Below are positions 10,741-20,678 of a stretch of DNA of 64,000 nucleotides, one piece after another; positions within the stretch are counted from its first letter, which is position 1, and every line of letters starts with the position of its first letter. The notes beneath the pieces are model-generated. The model worked only from the letters and a program-made list of their open reading frames with translations, was not told the DNA's origin and ran no database searches. The stretch lies in the NCBI GenBank assembly GCA_932526585.2, contig OW052244.1, positions 51,241,211 to 51,305,210 on the forward strand. The letters run 5' to 3'. The translations under genes were made by a program, and so were the position numbers. The DNA comes from Philonthus cognatus (Eukaryota; Arthropoda; Insecta; Coleoptera; Staphylinidae).

Positions 10741-12099
10741 CTAATTGCATCGGGACACATCAGATACAATTCCGAGAATATGTTTCCACGTCTCACATCA
10801 AAAATGGTACATTTAAATTAAACACTGTTTTAATAAACAGCTAAAATAAAGCAAACAAGCATCATATCAGCATTAAATGTTGACAATCATAATCCGATTT
10901 TAGGTTGACTTTATAACATCACAGAGGGCAGTAATTAACGTCACAGTAACAACAAAAATCCACTCCATTTTAGTTCACAATTTGTTAACAAGTAAGATCA
11001 AAATCCGTAACTATCGGATTTCTATAGCCGTTTACCAAAATCTATTCTACCAACTTCATAGATCAATTGGATTTTTTAAGTTTATTACATCTTGTCTCAA
11101 ATTAACAAGAGCAGGTTTTCGCACACAGTTAATATATACTACATTTTAGTGCTAATTATACAATAAATTAAGTTAATTTGTTATCATGTTTAATTTGTTA
11201 GACAGAAACAACATGCATTTGCATTATATTAGTGATGTGCATAATCAGTTATAATCTTTGAAATGGTACTACATTTGTGTGTACATAAAAAGGAAGTGCC
11301 GTTCGATTAAATCACAATTCAAATTATAATTAGTTAAAACAATCGATTCAGCTCATCACATTATATTGAATATGTTTATTCTCAATGTAATAACTGAATT
11401 AAAACCTTATAAAATAGATATCATTTGTGCAAAAGCGTGCATTGTTACATATTTAAGCTATAGCCACAGTTCATATATATCCAGTTAGCCAGTCCCCATA
11501 TAAATTTTGGGTACACGCGAATGGGAGCAGAGCGCTGGATGCCAAATTGGTGTATATGGCTGTCTATATACACCAGTCTGGCTTCCTGCGGTCGGTCGGT
11601 TACGACTATTTTACTCCAGATGTCACGAAATCAAGTCTCAGAGAGAGAGAGTGAGAGAGAGACAATTTCTTTCTCCCTCTATTCCGCGCTTCTCATCGTA
11701 TCATATTCCAGATGTTGATTTTTCAATCTTGAAAACACGTTTTTTTTTTCCTTTAACGAGCTAAGGATGCGCGTTACATTCATTCATGCGTTTCCTTCTA
11801 CAATTTTATTTTCTGCGTTATTAGAGAATAGATTTTATGAAATTATATGTGAACGTTGTAAAATTCATTAAGTATTATTTATTTTGTACAAGAAACTTAA
11901 AATACAAAACTATTTAACTTTTGACAAAAAGTAAAACAAATACATCAACTTATCATTTTATTAACTAATCAGATCAATCCTATTGATCAGATCAAATCTA
12001 CTGATCGATAAGGGTTTCTTTTTTAATTAAAGGGGTCAGTGCAAAATGCAGTTAAGTCATTTTTTTTTGTTTAGTTTTTGAATTATTACCGTTTGAAGT
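10741..12099. other. no gene seen
   Basis: AT-rich. On the minus strand near 10968 an ATG starts MEWIFVVTVTLITALCDVIK, which looks like a signal peptide but stops two codons later. A CT/GA-rich tract (GAGAGAGAGTGAGAGAGAGA) lies near 11640. I see no supported gene. Confidence 0.35.
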
Positions 12100-12721
12100 T
12101 TTTAACCCATTAAGCGCCGTTGATGCATACACGCAACATTATTATTTATTGATAATTAAGTTACTAAATAAGTTTATTTGATATATTATATTATTTGACC
12201 TGAATTGAAAATATACCAAGAAAATTTTAAATATTTTGTTATTTAAAGTGTATTATGAATACTTCACAATATTACAATGTTTTATACGCGTGGCGCATGA
12301 AGTAAAATTTCGAGTTTAGAAAAGCCTAATTTGGCTCGGTCGCTCCGCTTCGCTACGCGCCCGAGCCAAATTTTCAGGCTTTTCTAAACTCGAAATTTTA
12401 CTTCATGCTTAGTCTGGGAGTGGATACACTCGTTCTTAACTTCAAATTGCACGTTTTTATATAAAATCGACGAATGTCTGAACATTGACAGCGTATACAT
12501 TACATTGTTGAGGCACTAATTTTTTGAAAATCCATTATCACTTTAATATAATAATAAACTATTTATGATTTTTAACATTTATTAAATTCACGTATACATT
12601 ATGTGTATTTTAAGAAAAAATTCACAGTATGTAATTCATAGAAATCACAAAAAGAAGTGTAGAATTTTAATTAAAATTAACTTTTAGAGTTAAAATTGCT
12701 TGGCCGTTTATGGGTTAAAAT
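12100..12721. mobile_element. MITE-like element with TTTTAACCCATTAA ends
   Basis: The left end is TTTTAACCCATTAAGCGCCG and the right end is TGGCCGTTTATGGGTTAAAA, imperfect inverted repeats. The inside carries one hairpin module (12295-12408) and no protein. The right-end region (AAATTAACTTTTAGAGTTAA) has a relative near 62570-62620. No target duplication was identified. Confidence 0.55.
12295..12408 (-). repeat. hairpin module, inner stem class I
   Basis: Reversed orientation, ACGCGTGGC before it and TTAGTCTGGGAGTGGA after it. Inner stem CTCGGTCGCTCCGCTTCGCT, then ACGCGCCCGAG. The arms are perfect complements. Confidence 0.9.
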
Positions 12722-14155
12722 AGTTTTAAATATACTATGTGTCCCGTTTCAAGGTGCATTGTATGTTTCATGTAAAGATTTCCAATGTAATTGGAATTTG
12801 AGTTTGTATCGCTTATTGAACGAAAACGATTACAATAAAATTAAAATCATTTCTTTACCTACTAGCAGTATTTTCGAGGTATTATTTTTGAGTTCTCCTC
12901 AGTTTCATTTGAAATATAGCTAGAAAATAGTGAACGATTATACGAAAATAAAATCGTCAAAACAGTAGTTGCTACGAAAAGTCAGTGTTTGGCATCAAAT
13001 TTATTAAAACACAAAGCAATAATTCAATTCAACATGAGTGTTTATTCTGCAAAAGATGAAAATCAGATCCCAAAATGGACACAGTATATATTTTAATCAC
13101 GGTGCGTATTTTATTAAATGAACCATACTTTTAATAAATATTAACAGTTTCAGAAATTTGTGGTTTTTGCACTGACTACTTTAATTATCCGTTTACTTTG
13201 AACGATTGTTACATGATCAACTTGTACTTTTCCGATTGAAATTTTATAAACGCTTATTGTGTGCCATTTGACCAACACCGACAATACTCAGCGGGCACTA
13301 TAATGTTACCTAATTTTTGGATTAAAATTTATGGCATCCATCGTGCGGCTGCATGGGGATAATTTGAAAAAGAATAAGCAGAAATATTTTTCGATATTCT
13401 CAATACTTCCCGAGATACACGAAATGTTATATAGAGAAAGTACAAATTATATAAAAATCATGAAACTTTATAATTGAGAATATTATCAAAAACTGCGAAA
13501 CAAACAAACTTGTTAAATCAAGTAATTAGTCACATTAATAACATTATAAATTTTACATTTTAATAATTGTTAACGACCTCATAGCTATAGCCCATATTTT
13601 AAAATTAAAATCAAAACTCACTTACGGAAATCTTCATGTAATTCTGTAATAATATAAGTATTCGGTGAATATAAATGGTAATGGTAATGAGGATGAAATG
13701 AGTAATTGTAAATAATTACAATTTCGGATTTCGTGCTAAACAGAACAATTTCTTCACTTCATCTTCTGCACAATCACAAATCATACAATATTTCACTCTC
13801 TCTCGACTCATATTGTAAATTTGGTTCCAAAAATATTCAGAAAAATCGGTCTAACCTGCAAACAGCGTAAAAGATTAATTACAAATGGCGTGTCACGTGT
13901 AGAACACCAAATTGGAGGTAAACAGACAGATGTAGAGACATCTAGTGAATTTTTGTTAGAGCATTTTTACAGTTTCCTATTATAATTTTCTAGTGGCGCC
14001 GCCGGCGGCGCCGTGATCCTTGGGTAAACCATCGGTGAAATAGAGCTATAGGCATTTTACTGTTGTTAAACAAGGAAGAAATTTTGGTTTCGCAATTCCC
14101 TATATTGTTGACACCCCGTGGTATGATATATAAAAACATAAAAAAGCGGGAGAAG
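12722..14155. other. no gene seen
   Basis: AT-rich spacer. A perfect GGCGCCGCCGGCGGCGCC palindrome stands at 13995-14012 in otherwise AT-rich DNA. No exon could be supported. Confidence 0.35.
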
Positions 14156-14488
14156 GGCCGGTATTCCTAAATTTGATCGAACGATTTCGCCCGCCAACTA
14201 TCAAATTCACATGTTAAATTCCTATCTAAATAACAGATTTCATAGGACCGAATCGTACGACCAATTTCGGGAATATCGGCCCTGAAATTGATCGCACGAT
14301 CGGTCGCCCGTCAACTGTCAAATGCCCATGTTAAATCCCTATCTAAATGACAGATTTCATAGGACCGAATCGTACGAATAATTTCGGGGATATCGGCCCT
14401 GAAATTGATCGCACGATCAGTCGCCCACCAACTGTCAAATTCACATGTTAAATCTCTATCTAAATGACAGGTTTCGTGCGATCGAAAA
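14156..14488. repeat. tandem array of palindromic MITE units, about 2.7 copies of 121 bp
   Basis: Unit starts GGCC(G)GTATTCC or GGCCCTGAAATTGATCG and runs through CCAACTGTCAAATTCACATG and CTATCTAAATGACAGATTTC to ACCAATTTCGGGAATATCGG. The unit ends are roughly inverted (GGCCGGTATTCC / GGAATATCGGCC). A single stand-alone copy is at 30194-30319, which shows that the unit moves on its own. Confidence 0.8.
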
Positions 14489-14595
14489 TGAATGTTATAG
14501 GTTTTTTTTTAATTAAGTTGTTGATAAATTGGAAATATTAGTGAAACACATTTATTTGTACCTCATATACGCTCATTTCGGTCCAATTCACCAAG

Positions 14596-14667
14596 AGCAG
14601 AGTGGCGCAGTGGAAGCGTGCTGGGCCCATAACCCAGAGGTCCGTGGATCGAAACCACGCTCTGCTA
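14596..14667 (+). tRNA. initiator tRNA-Met (CAT)
   Basis: A 72-nt cloverleaf. The acceptor stem AGCAGAG pairs with CTCTGCT, the anticodon arm is CTGGGCCCATAACCCAG with anticodon CAT, and the T arm is GTGGATCGAAACCAC. AGCAGAG at the start, the GGGCCCATAACCC arm and ATCGAAA instead of TTCGAA in the T loop are marks of the eukaryotic initiator. It is followed by a T run (TTTTTTTTT) that can end RNA polymerase III transcription. No intron. Confidence 0.97.
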
Positions 14668-14930
14668 AAACTTACTTTTTTTTTTAATTTGTAAAATAAT
14701 GACGATAGCTTCAATTACAAATAGCGAGTACAAAATTGTATTTTCGATCAATTTAATCAATCAATATTATTAAACATTTATATTATTCACATTTTATTAA
14801 ATGATAAATTAACAAAACTGCTAATAAACTCATTGGTAAATAAAACGTATTGGTAAAAAAAGAATACGATAGCGAGTACAAATAATATTGTTTGATCAGT
14901 TTGATCAATCCGATTTAGGCTATTCAATTT

Positions 14931-15014
14931 ACAAGTGGTGATTAAAAAGTAAGGTTACAAAAGGTACACGTTGCATTGCAGGCTTTGTAAGCTTACTTTT
15001 TAATCACCGCTTGT
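14931..15014. repeat. small palindromic MITE, 23-bp arms
   Basis: ACAAGTGGTGATTAAAAAGT (then AAG) on the left is mirrored by CTTACTTTTTAATCACCGCT plus TGT on the right. The loop is about 37 bases. No coding capacity. Confidence 0.8.
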
Positions 15015-16121
15015 ATAATAAATAAATAAAATTGCAAATATGAATAGTGAATAAAAACAAATTTTAAAATTTAAACAGGCAAAATCAATAATTTATTTTT
15101 AATTACACAGAATGCATTCAATACTCGTTAAACAGTTTCAGGAATTTATAAATCACACTATATAAAAAATTCAGGTTGAAAATTTGGATTGGTCGCATAG
15201 CGAAGTGGAACGACCATTCCAAATTGTTAGGCTTTTCTAAACTTAAAATATTTACTTCATGCACCAGAAGTATTATTAATAAAACAAACTAAACAAAAAA
15301 AGTATTAGGAGATTGGCATTTTGCGTGTTTATAATTCGAAGATAGAAATCTTCTTCTGGCTATATTTAAAAATGTTCGAATAGTCGCAGTAAATTTGGTG
15401 AATAGAAATATAGAAAAGTGAATCGAATACGAATGGATTTTGTATTAATGTATAAGGTTTTTGTCAAGTTTTCATAAATTTCTTCAGCCCTTTCCCAAAT
15501 TTCAAGTAAATAAGTGCATAATTTTACCAATTTAAACATATTTTCATTTTTCTAAAAACTTGATGGTATTTGATCTATATTGGGCTCTCACTAAGACGAA
15601 ATCCTTACTGCGCCACTGATTTAAACTATTCTCATTAGAATCCCAGCCTTACCTAAAATTGTATAATCGTTATTATCCGCGTCTAATAATCAACGATTTC
15701 GACGCGACCAGACCAAAATCCCTAAAATCTACCGATTTCTATCTCTTTCCTAAAATGTTGAAGGGTAAGGGGGAAGAGACCGAGCACTCAAGGGGTGATC
15801 CATAGGGCCTCTCCAAAATATCTAAACCAGCAAATTTTGAAGAGAGACACCCTCTACAAGCGCAGGAGCATAATGGAAGAAAGGAAACCACAATTTATGG
15901 TGTGTTGATGTTACAATTTATGACTTTATCTGTTTGTAGAGCAGGTAGTTTCCCTTTTTGCCCTTTCTAAAGCGTTTTAAACGGTCGTTCATGTTCATTT
16001 GATGACTCCAACAATTTAACTCATTAATCAATATGTTATGCAATGGTATTATTTGGTTACGTTTTAATCAAATCGATTAAATAGAGCACGCTAATCTAGC
16101 AATAAAAAAAATGCAAAATAA
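15015..16121. other. repeat debris, no gene seen
   Basis: Contains a decayed hairpin module (15160-15262). A block at about 15690-15800 (CTATCTCTTTCCTAAAATGT, then AGGGTAAGGGGGAAGAGACC) is the reverse complement of the centre of the foldback at 23412-23920. No exon supported. Confidence 0.45.
15160..15262 (+). repeat. decayed hairpin module, class I
   Basis: Only the inner stem (GGATTGGTCGCATAGCGAAG, then TGGAACGACC) and the right arm (CTTTTCTAAACTTAAAATAT, then TTACTTCATGC) remain. The left arm has been lost. Confidence 0.65.
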
Positions 16122-16319
16122 GGTTATGATATGGGTTTAAAACGTGTTCAAAACATGTTTAAAACACGTTTAAAACGTGTTTAAAACAGAATACACAGGG
16201 CGTTTTTCTTTTGAGTATACATACCCCGATTATTACAGCGTTTTAAAAGTTGTGGGAAATCGTTGTTTTAATGCGGTTAATTTGAGGCTTTAAAGGAGTG
16301 TTTTCCACTCCCAGACTAA

Positions 16320-16433
16320 GCATGAAGTAAAATTTCGAGTTTAGAAAAGCCTAAAAATTTAGATTGGCCGCGTAGCGAAGCGGAGCGGCCAATCCAAATT
16401 AGGCTTTTCTAAACTCGAAATTTTACTTCATGC
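16320..16433 (+). repeat. hairpin module, inner stem class I
   Basis: Forward orientation after TTTTCCACTCCCAGACTAA. Inner stem GATTGGCCGCGTAGCGAAGC, then GGAGCGGCCAATC; GCGCCACGC follows. Confidence 0.92.
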
Positions 16434-16661
16434 GCCACGCTTAAAAACACTGATTTACAGTGAAGTTAAAAAAACACACACTTACAACAACGGTTATAGG
16501 CAACCTAATATACGTTAAAGTTTATGGGTTGCCTATAATCATTGCTTTAAACAATTTTTTCAGCGCAGAATTTAATTCACATTTTATCCACATTTACATA
16601 TTAGATTGCTAAAGCCGTATATTTTAAACATTACGATATTTCAGTGTTTTATACGCGTGGC

Positions 16662-16775
16662 GCATGAAGAAAAATTTCGAGTTTAGAAAAGCCTAATTTG
16701 GATTGGCCGCTCCGCTTCGCTACGCGGCCAATCCAAATTTTCAGGCTTTTCCAAACTCGAAATTTTACTTCATGC
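16662..16775 (-). repeat. hairpin module, inner stem class I
   Basis: Reversed mate of the previous copy, with inner stem GATTGGCCGCTCCGCTTCGC, then TACGCGGCCAATC. It is followed by CAGTCTGGGAGTGGAAA. Confidence 0.92.
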
Positions 16776-17274
16776 TCAGTCTGGGAGTGGAAAGCCCTCG
16801 TTTAAAGATTCAAATTGAAATCTTGAACAAAAAACAACGAACGTCGAAAAATTTACAGTGAATGCTTATGTATACCTGCAAGAAAAAATCCCTGTATTTA
16901 AAAACCACATTTATGCAGACACAGTTTTATTGTAATAAAATGTTATGTTTGATAATGTAATTTGAAATATCTTTAACAATTTAGCTAGAATTTAAAAACA
17001 AACAAAAAACTTGAATGAAGTAATATAAAATATAATTTAGCAAATATTTATTTTTAGCAGTTAAGATAATAAAAAAAACGGTTTTAAACAAATCCAACGT
17101 TTAAAACATGTTTTAAACAAATTTAAGATTTAAAACATGTTTAAAACAAAACCGTTTAAAGCATGACGGCTGTTTTTAAACATGTTTAAAACACTATTTT
17201 AAAACAAAGTGTTTTAAACATAACAACGCTGGTTATGATCGATCATCTAACGAGTGTTTCCAATCCTAGATTAA

Positions 17275-17386
17275 CCATGAAGTAAAATTTTGAGTTTAGA
17301 AAAGCCTGAACATTTGGCTCGGGCATAGCGCAGCAGAGCGACTGAGACAAATTAGGCTTTTCTAAACTCGAAATTTTACTTCATGC
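17275..17386 (+). repeat. hairpin module, diverged inner stem
   Basis: Forward orientation, starting CCATGAAGTAAAATTTTGAG. The inner stem GGCTCGGGCATAGCGCAGCA, then GAGCGACTGAGAC mixes features of both classes and pairs imperfectly. Confidence 0.82.
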
Positions 17387-17519
17387 GCGACTCGTATAAA
17401 ACGATGATTTAATGTGAAATGGTCTATAACCAACCAATTAGCAAGTGAAATAAGTTTATTACGACAATCATCAATTGTTTAAATGACGGAAAAAGTGCTA
17501 TAATGAACATATATATTAT

Positions 17520-18115
17520 TTTTGTATTAACGACGTGAACTCTATCTACTGTCAATAGCACTGCTCAAAAATTGACAGCAGATGGCGTTCACATCGTCAA
17601 TTTATATGTAAATTACACATGACTACTAAAATGGATATAGATGTTTAGTTTTCTTCTGGATTTTAAACAGCACAATCAATTGACATATATAATAGTCATT
17701 TTGTGAGTACAATAGACAAGACTATTGGCAGTAGATGGCGTTCACGTCGTCAACCTAAATGTAAATTACATATGACTATTAAAATTACCAATTTATAGTG
17801 CAATTTGAAATCCAGAAGAAAACCAACCATCTTTATTCATTTTAATAGTCTCATATGTAATTTACATTTAAAATAACGACGTGAACGCCATCTACTGTTA
17901 ATAGCTCTAACGATACTATTCAAAAATTGGCAGCAGATGGCGTTCATATCGTCAATTTATATGAAAATTGCATATGACTACTAAAATGGTTATAGAAGTT
18001 CAGTTTCCTTCTGGATTTCAAAATGCACAATCAATTGACATTTATAATAGTAATTCTGTGAGTACCATCGACAATGCTATTGGGAGTAGATGGCGTTCAC
18101 GTTTTCTGTATTTTC
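17520..18115. repeat. duplicated 350-bp block with internal inverted repeats
   Basis: The phrase CAGCAGATGGCGTTCACATC, followed by GTCAATTTATATG and later CTTCTGGATTT, occurs near 17575 and again near 17930, about 354 bp apart. Around each copy lie inverted versions (GACGTGAACGCCATCTACTG near 17880). The motif TAGATGGCGTTCACGTCGTC also occurs near 17732, and near 18088 as TAGATGGCGTTCACGT only. No coding frame. Mechanism of origin is unclear. Confidence 0.65.
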
Positions 18116-18275
18116 TTTTGGATTTTCATATTCTTTTCTGAATTCAATGATGTATCACACTTATAGTTTATTATACAGGGTGAGCGAAACTCGATGTCTC
18201 CGCTCTATTATATGAAAAGGAAAAACGATAGAAAAATCTGAAATCTAAAATCATATGACAACAAAACAATATTTA

Positions 18276-18902
18276 AATAAATAAAACACTGTTTATCACT
18301 TTGTTTGTATAACAATTGGTTTATTTGGTGACTATAGTTTCGATACTACACGTATCATTATCAAACCGTTAGTAACAAAAAACTACAAAGGAACATTATT
18401 TATATTTGCAAATTTTCTAATAACAGCGTTAAAGAGGGGGGTGTATTTAAGGTCAAGCTGGTCGTTAATTACGGGAATTTCCCGATTAGCGCGGGCTCTG
18501 TGAATCTCCAAAGACTCCAGGAGGTCCATCTTTCTACCCTTCTCGGCAAAGTGAATAACTGAAAGTACATCCTCGCCAAAAGAATGGTTATTTTCAATCA
18601 AATGTTTGGCGAAAGATGACTTATCAATTAATCTATGCCGAAAAGAGTAAAGATGCTCACTGAGTCTGGTCTTAAAATTACGACCAGATTACGGGAAATT
18701 CCCGTAATTAACGACCAGCTTGACCTTAAATACACCCCCCCCCTTTAACGCTGTTATTAGAAAATTTGCAAATATAAATAATGTTCCTTTGTAGTTTTTT
18801 GTTACTAACGGTTTGATAATGATACGTGAAGTATCGAAACTACAGTCACCAAATAAACCAATTGTTATACAAACAAAGTGATAAACAGTGTTTTATTTAT
18901 GT
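18276..18902 (-). mobile_element. Penelope-like fragments in inverted head-to-head pair
   Basis: The minus-strand part (18680 to 18276) encodes the end of a Penelope protein: IENNHSFGEDVLSVIHFAEK, then GRKMDLLESLEIHR and NDQLDLKYTPLFN, stop near 18383. This is the tail of the GIY-YIG endonuclease region, followed by a 3' UTR. From about 18690 to 18902 the last coding stretch and the 3' UTR are repeated on the plus strand as a mirror image. Inverted 5' partial copies of this kind are typical of Penelope-like elements. Both copies contain the GATAC/GTATC stem motif described in the findings. Confidence 0.75.
18383..18601 (-). pseudogene. Penelope-like protein, C-terminal end
   Basis: 72 residues, with ENNHSFGEDVLSVIHFAEKG and the conserved LLESLEIHRARA. 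It lacks the reverse transcriptase and the GIY-YIG core. 5'-truncated copy. Confidence 0.75.
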
Positions 18903-19159
18903 TCAACAATGTATAACGAAGTAGAAGCCTCTATAATCAGTGAATTAAAACAATATTTGTTAACCATTAGTTTAATTATTGACAGGTGCGGCTTTGTTAT
19001 TTGCTTCCAAAGGCTACTTGTTTAAGTCGTGATAATTTGGAATTTTTGATAATACTTTTTTTTAAGTTTGCTTTTAATTTTTTAACGAAAGAAGATAGCA
19101 AATTTTTTTCTCTACAGAGTTCAGAAAAATTAGCTCTTTTGAAATATCCAAAAATATAG

Positions 19160-19950
19160 GTAAATAAATAAATAAATAATAAATAAACCTTTATTTCTTT
19201 AACTGTATTGTTAACTGTATTGTTTCGAGTTTACGTTTATTTCTTTCTTCAAAATACATGCATAGAAAAAGGAAAATACAATGTGAGAAAGAAAGTGCGT
19301 CGAGAATAGTAGAATACAATAATAATAGTAATAAAGTAAATTAAAGAAATATAAACGATATATGCATATAGAAGAGGTTACCACATATCTAGGAACTCCT
19401 CAATGGAGTAGAATTCATTTGCGCATAAATGTGTAAACAATTGAGTTTCAAATATTTTGATATTTTTGGACATTTTAATACTAATTGGTAATTTGTTATA
19501 CAATATGATGCCTTTGTAATACATACAATTTTCTGAAGCAGTTAAACGATGACATGGGATGTTGTATTTGTCTTTATTGCGTGTGTCATAGTTATGACAG
19601 ATTTTTTGTTCCTCAAAAAATTGTCCGTATTTGTACATAAATGTTAAACATTCATATATATAGATTGAATGGAATGTTAGCAGGCTATTTGTTTTAAATA
19701 CTCCTCTACACGATTTGTTGAGATATATGTCGAATATAATTCGTATAATGCGCTTTTGTAATACAAATACATGAGAACTATATTTACTATGACCCCAGAA
19801 ACGGATACCATATCTAATGTTAGCTATGAAGACGTTATTATACACACGTTTTAAACAATTCAAACTTGTAATCTGTTTTAATTTTTTTGCTGAGTAACAT
19901 ATTCCACTTAATTTTTTACATAGATTATCTATATGTTTCTGGGGAAAAAA
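19160..19950 (-). mobile_element. Jockey/CR1-like non-LTR retrotransposon, 3' fragment
   Basis: The open frame ending at 19378 reads HIDNLCKKLSGICYSAKKLK and then YGIRFWGHSKYSSHVFVLQK, SCRGVFKTNSLLTFHSIYIY and NYDTRNKDKYNIP. This is the region after the reverse transcriptase in Jockey/CR1-type elements. It ends at a TGA-free tail in (TTTA)n-type repeats near 19160, as such elements often do. The catalytic RT part is missing, so it is a 5'-truncated dead copy. Confidence 0.7.
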
Positions 19951-20114
19951 TATTCGATGACGTCATTACTTCACTTTCAAAATTTAGAAAAATATGCAAT
20001 TTTGGATTAAAATGAACCTTACTCAATCCCAATTATGAACCTCTTTCCAGATTTTTTCTATCGGTTTTCCTTCCCTTTTAATAGAGCTGAGACATCGAGT
20101 TTCTCACCTTATAC

Positions 20115-20309
20115 ATTTTATATGTAAAATGTTAATCTTTTGTTTTCGTAAAGATTCCCTTGGAAACAGTTGAGTAACTCACTCATTTGACAACTCCTAA
20201 GACCCATAATTTGCTTACATATCACCCCTGAAGACGGGCATCCAACGATACATATTTTACCAATTGTGATGTATTTTAAACTAACGAGTGTTTTCCACTC
20301 CCAGACTAA
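20115..20309. other. spacer, no gene seen
   Basis: Short AT-rich spacer before the next hairpin module. The CCCCTGAAGACGGGCATCCA stretch near 20226, then ACGATAC, resembles the CTGAAGA motif of Penelope tails, but has no matching stem. Confidence 0.3.
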
Positions 20310-20427
20310 GCATGAAGTAAAATTTCGAGTTTAGAAAAGCCCCGCGTAGAAAATTTATCGAAGGTCGCGCACCGACCTGAGACAAATTTTCACGGGGCTT
20401 TTCTAAACTCGAAATTTTACTTCATGC
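20310..20427 (+). repeat. hairpin module, inner stem class II
   Basis: Forward orientation; after the arm comes CCCGCGTAGAAAATTTATCG, with GGTCGCGCACCGACC as the core (one mismatch). The spacer that follows (GAAAACCAACAAAACTTCGA to AATAAACTTAGTA) is also found at 62930-63170. Confidence 0.92.
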
Positions 20428-20678
20428 GCCACGCGTATAAAACACTGATTTAAAGTGAAGTTAAAAATGCACTGAAAACCAACAAAACTTCGATATTTTT
20501 TTCAAAATTAGACGTGTTCTTTCCTATCCCTGCAGTAAACCTTCAGATTTTCGTTGTTTTCTTGTAAAAAACTTCGATTCCCTGTAGTCCTTCGATCTCC
20601 GAAGACCATGATTGGTCCTTCGAGCTGTAACCTTTGTAAAATTGTAATAAACTTAGTAGAGTGATTCTTTAATTTGAA

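Larger units (their letters stand above)
16195..16895. mobile_element. ACAGGG-CCCTGT foldback with facing hairpin modules
   Basis: Starts ACAGGGCGTTTTTCTTTTGA and ends AGAAAAAATCCCTGT. Between them are a forward module (16320-16433), a core containing a smaller palindrome around GGTTATAGGCAACC and GGTTGCCTATAATC, and a reversed module (16662-16775). The same order recurs at 30607-31176. The element is nested in the GTTTAAAAC-array element. Confidence 0.65.
16131..17230. mobile_element. element with GTTTAAAAC arrays, flanked by GGTTATGAT
   Basis: Palindromic GTTTAAAAC/GTTTTAAAC motifs are clustered at both sides (16135-16190 and 17070-17225). GGTTATGAT lies immediately outside on both sides (16122-16130 and 17231-17239), which looks like an 8- or 9-bp target duplication. 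The right end reads GTTTTAAACATAACAACGCT, then G. The left end appears shortened. Inside sits the ACAGGG-ended element at 16195-16895. No transposase, so it is non-autonomous. Confidence 0.55.
18172..20114. mobile_element. element with TATACAGGGTGAG-type inverted ends, filled by retroelements
   Basis: The left end TATACAGGGTGAGCGAAACT, then CGATGTCTCCGCTCTATTA is mirrored on the right by TAATAGAGCTGAGACATCGA, then GTTTCTCACCTTATA. A further matching stretch is AAAAACGATAGAAAAATCTG / CAGATTTTTTCTATCGGTTT. The inside is occupied by a Penelope inverted pair and a Jockey-like fragment, probably later insertions. Confidence 0.5.

Noticed and set aside
10903..10968. Minus-strand MEWIFVVTVTLITALCDVIK, signal-peptide-like frame
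   Set aside because: Ends after 22 codons and no in-phase donor leads to a recognisable second exon.
11507..11764. Overlapping frames over a GAGAGA tract
   Set aside because: Simple-sequence tract; translations are composition artefacts.
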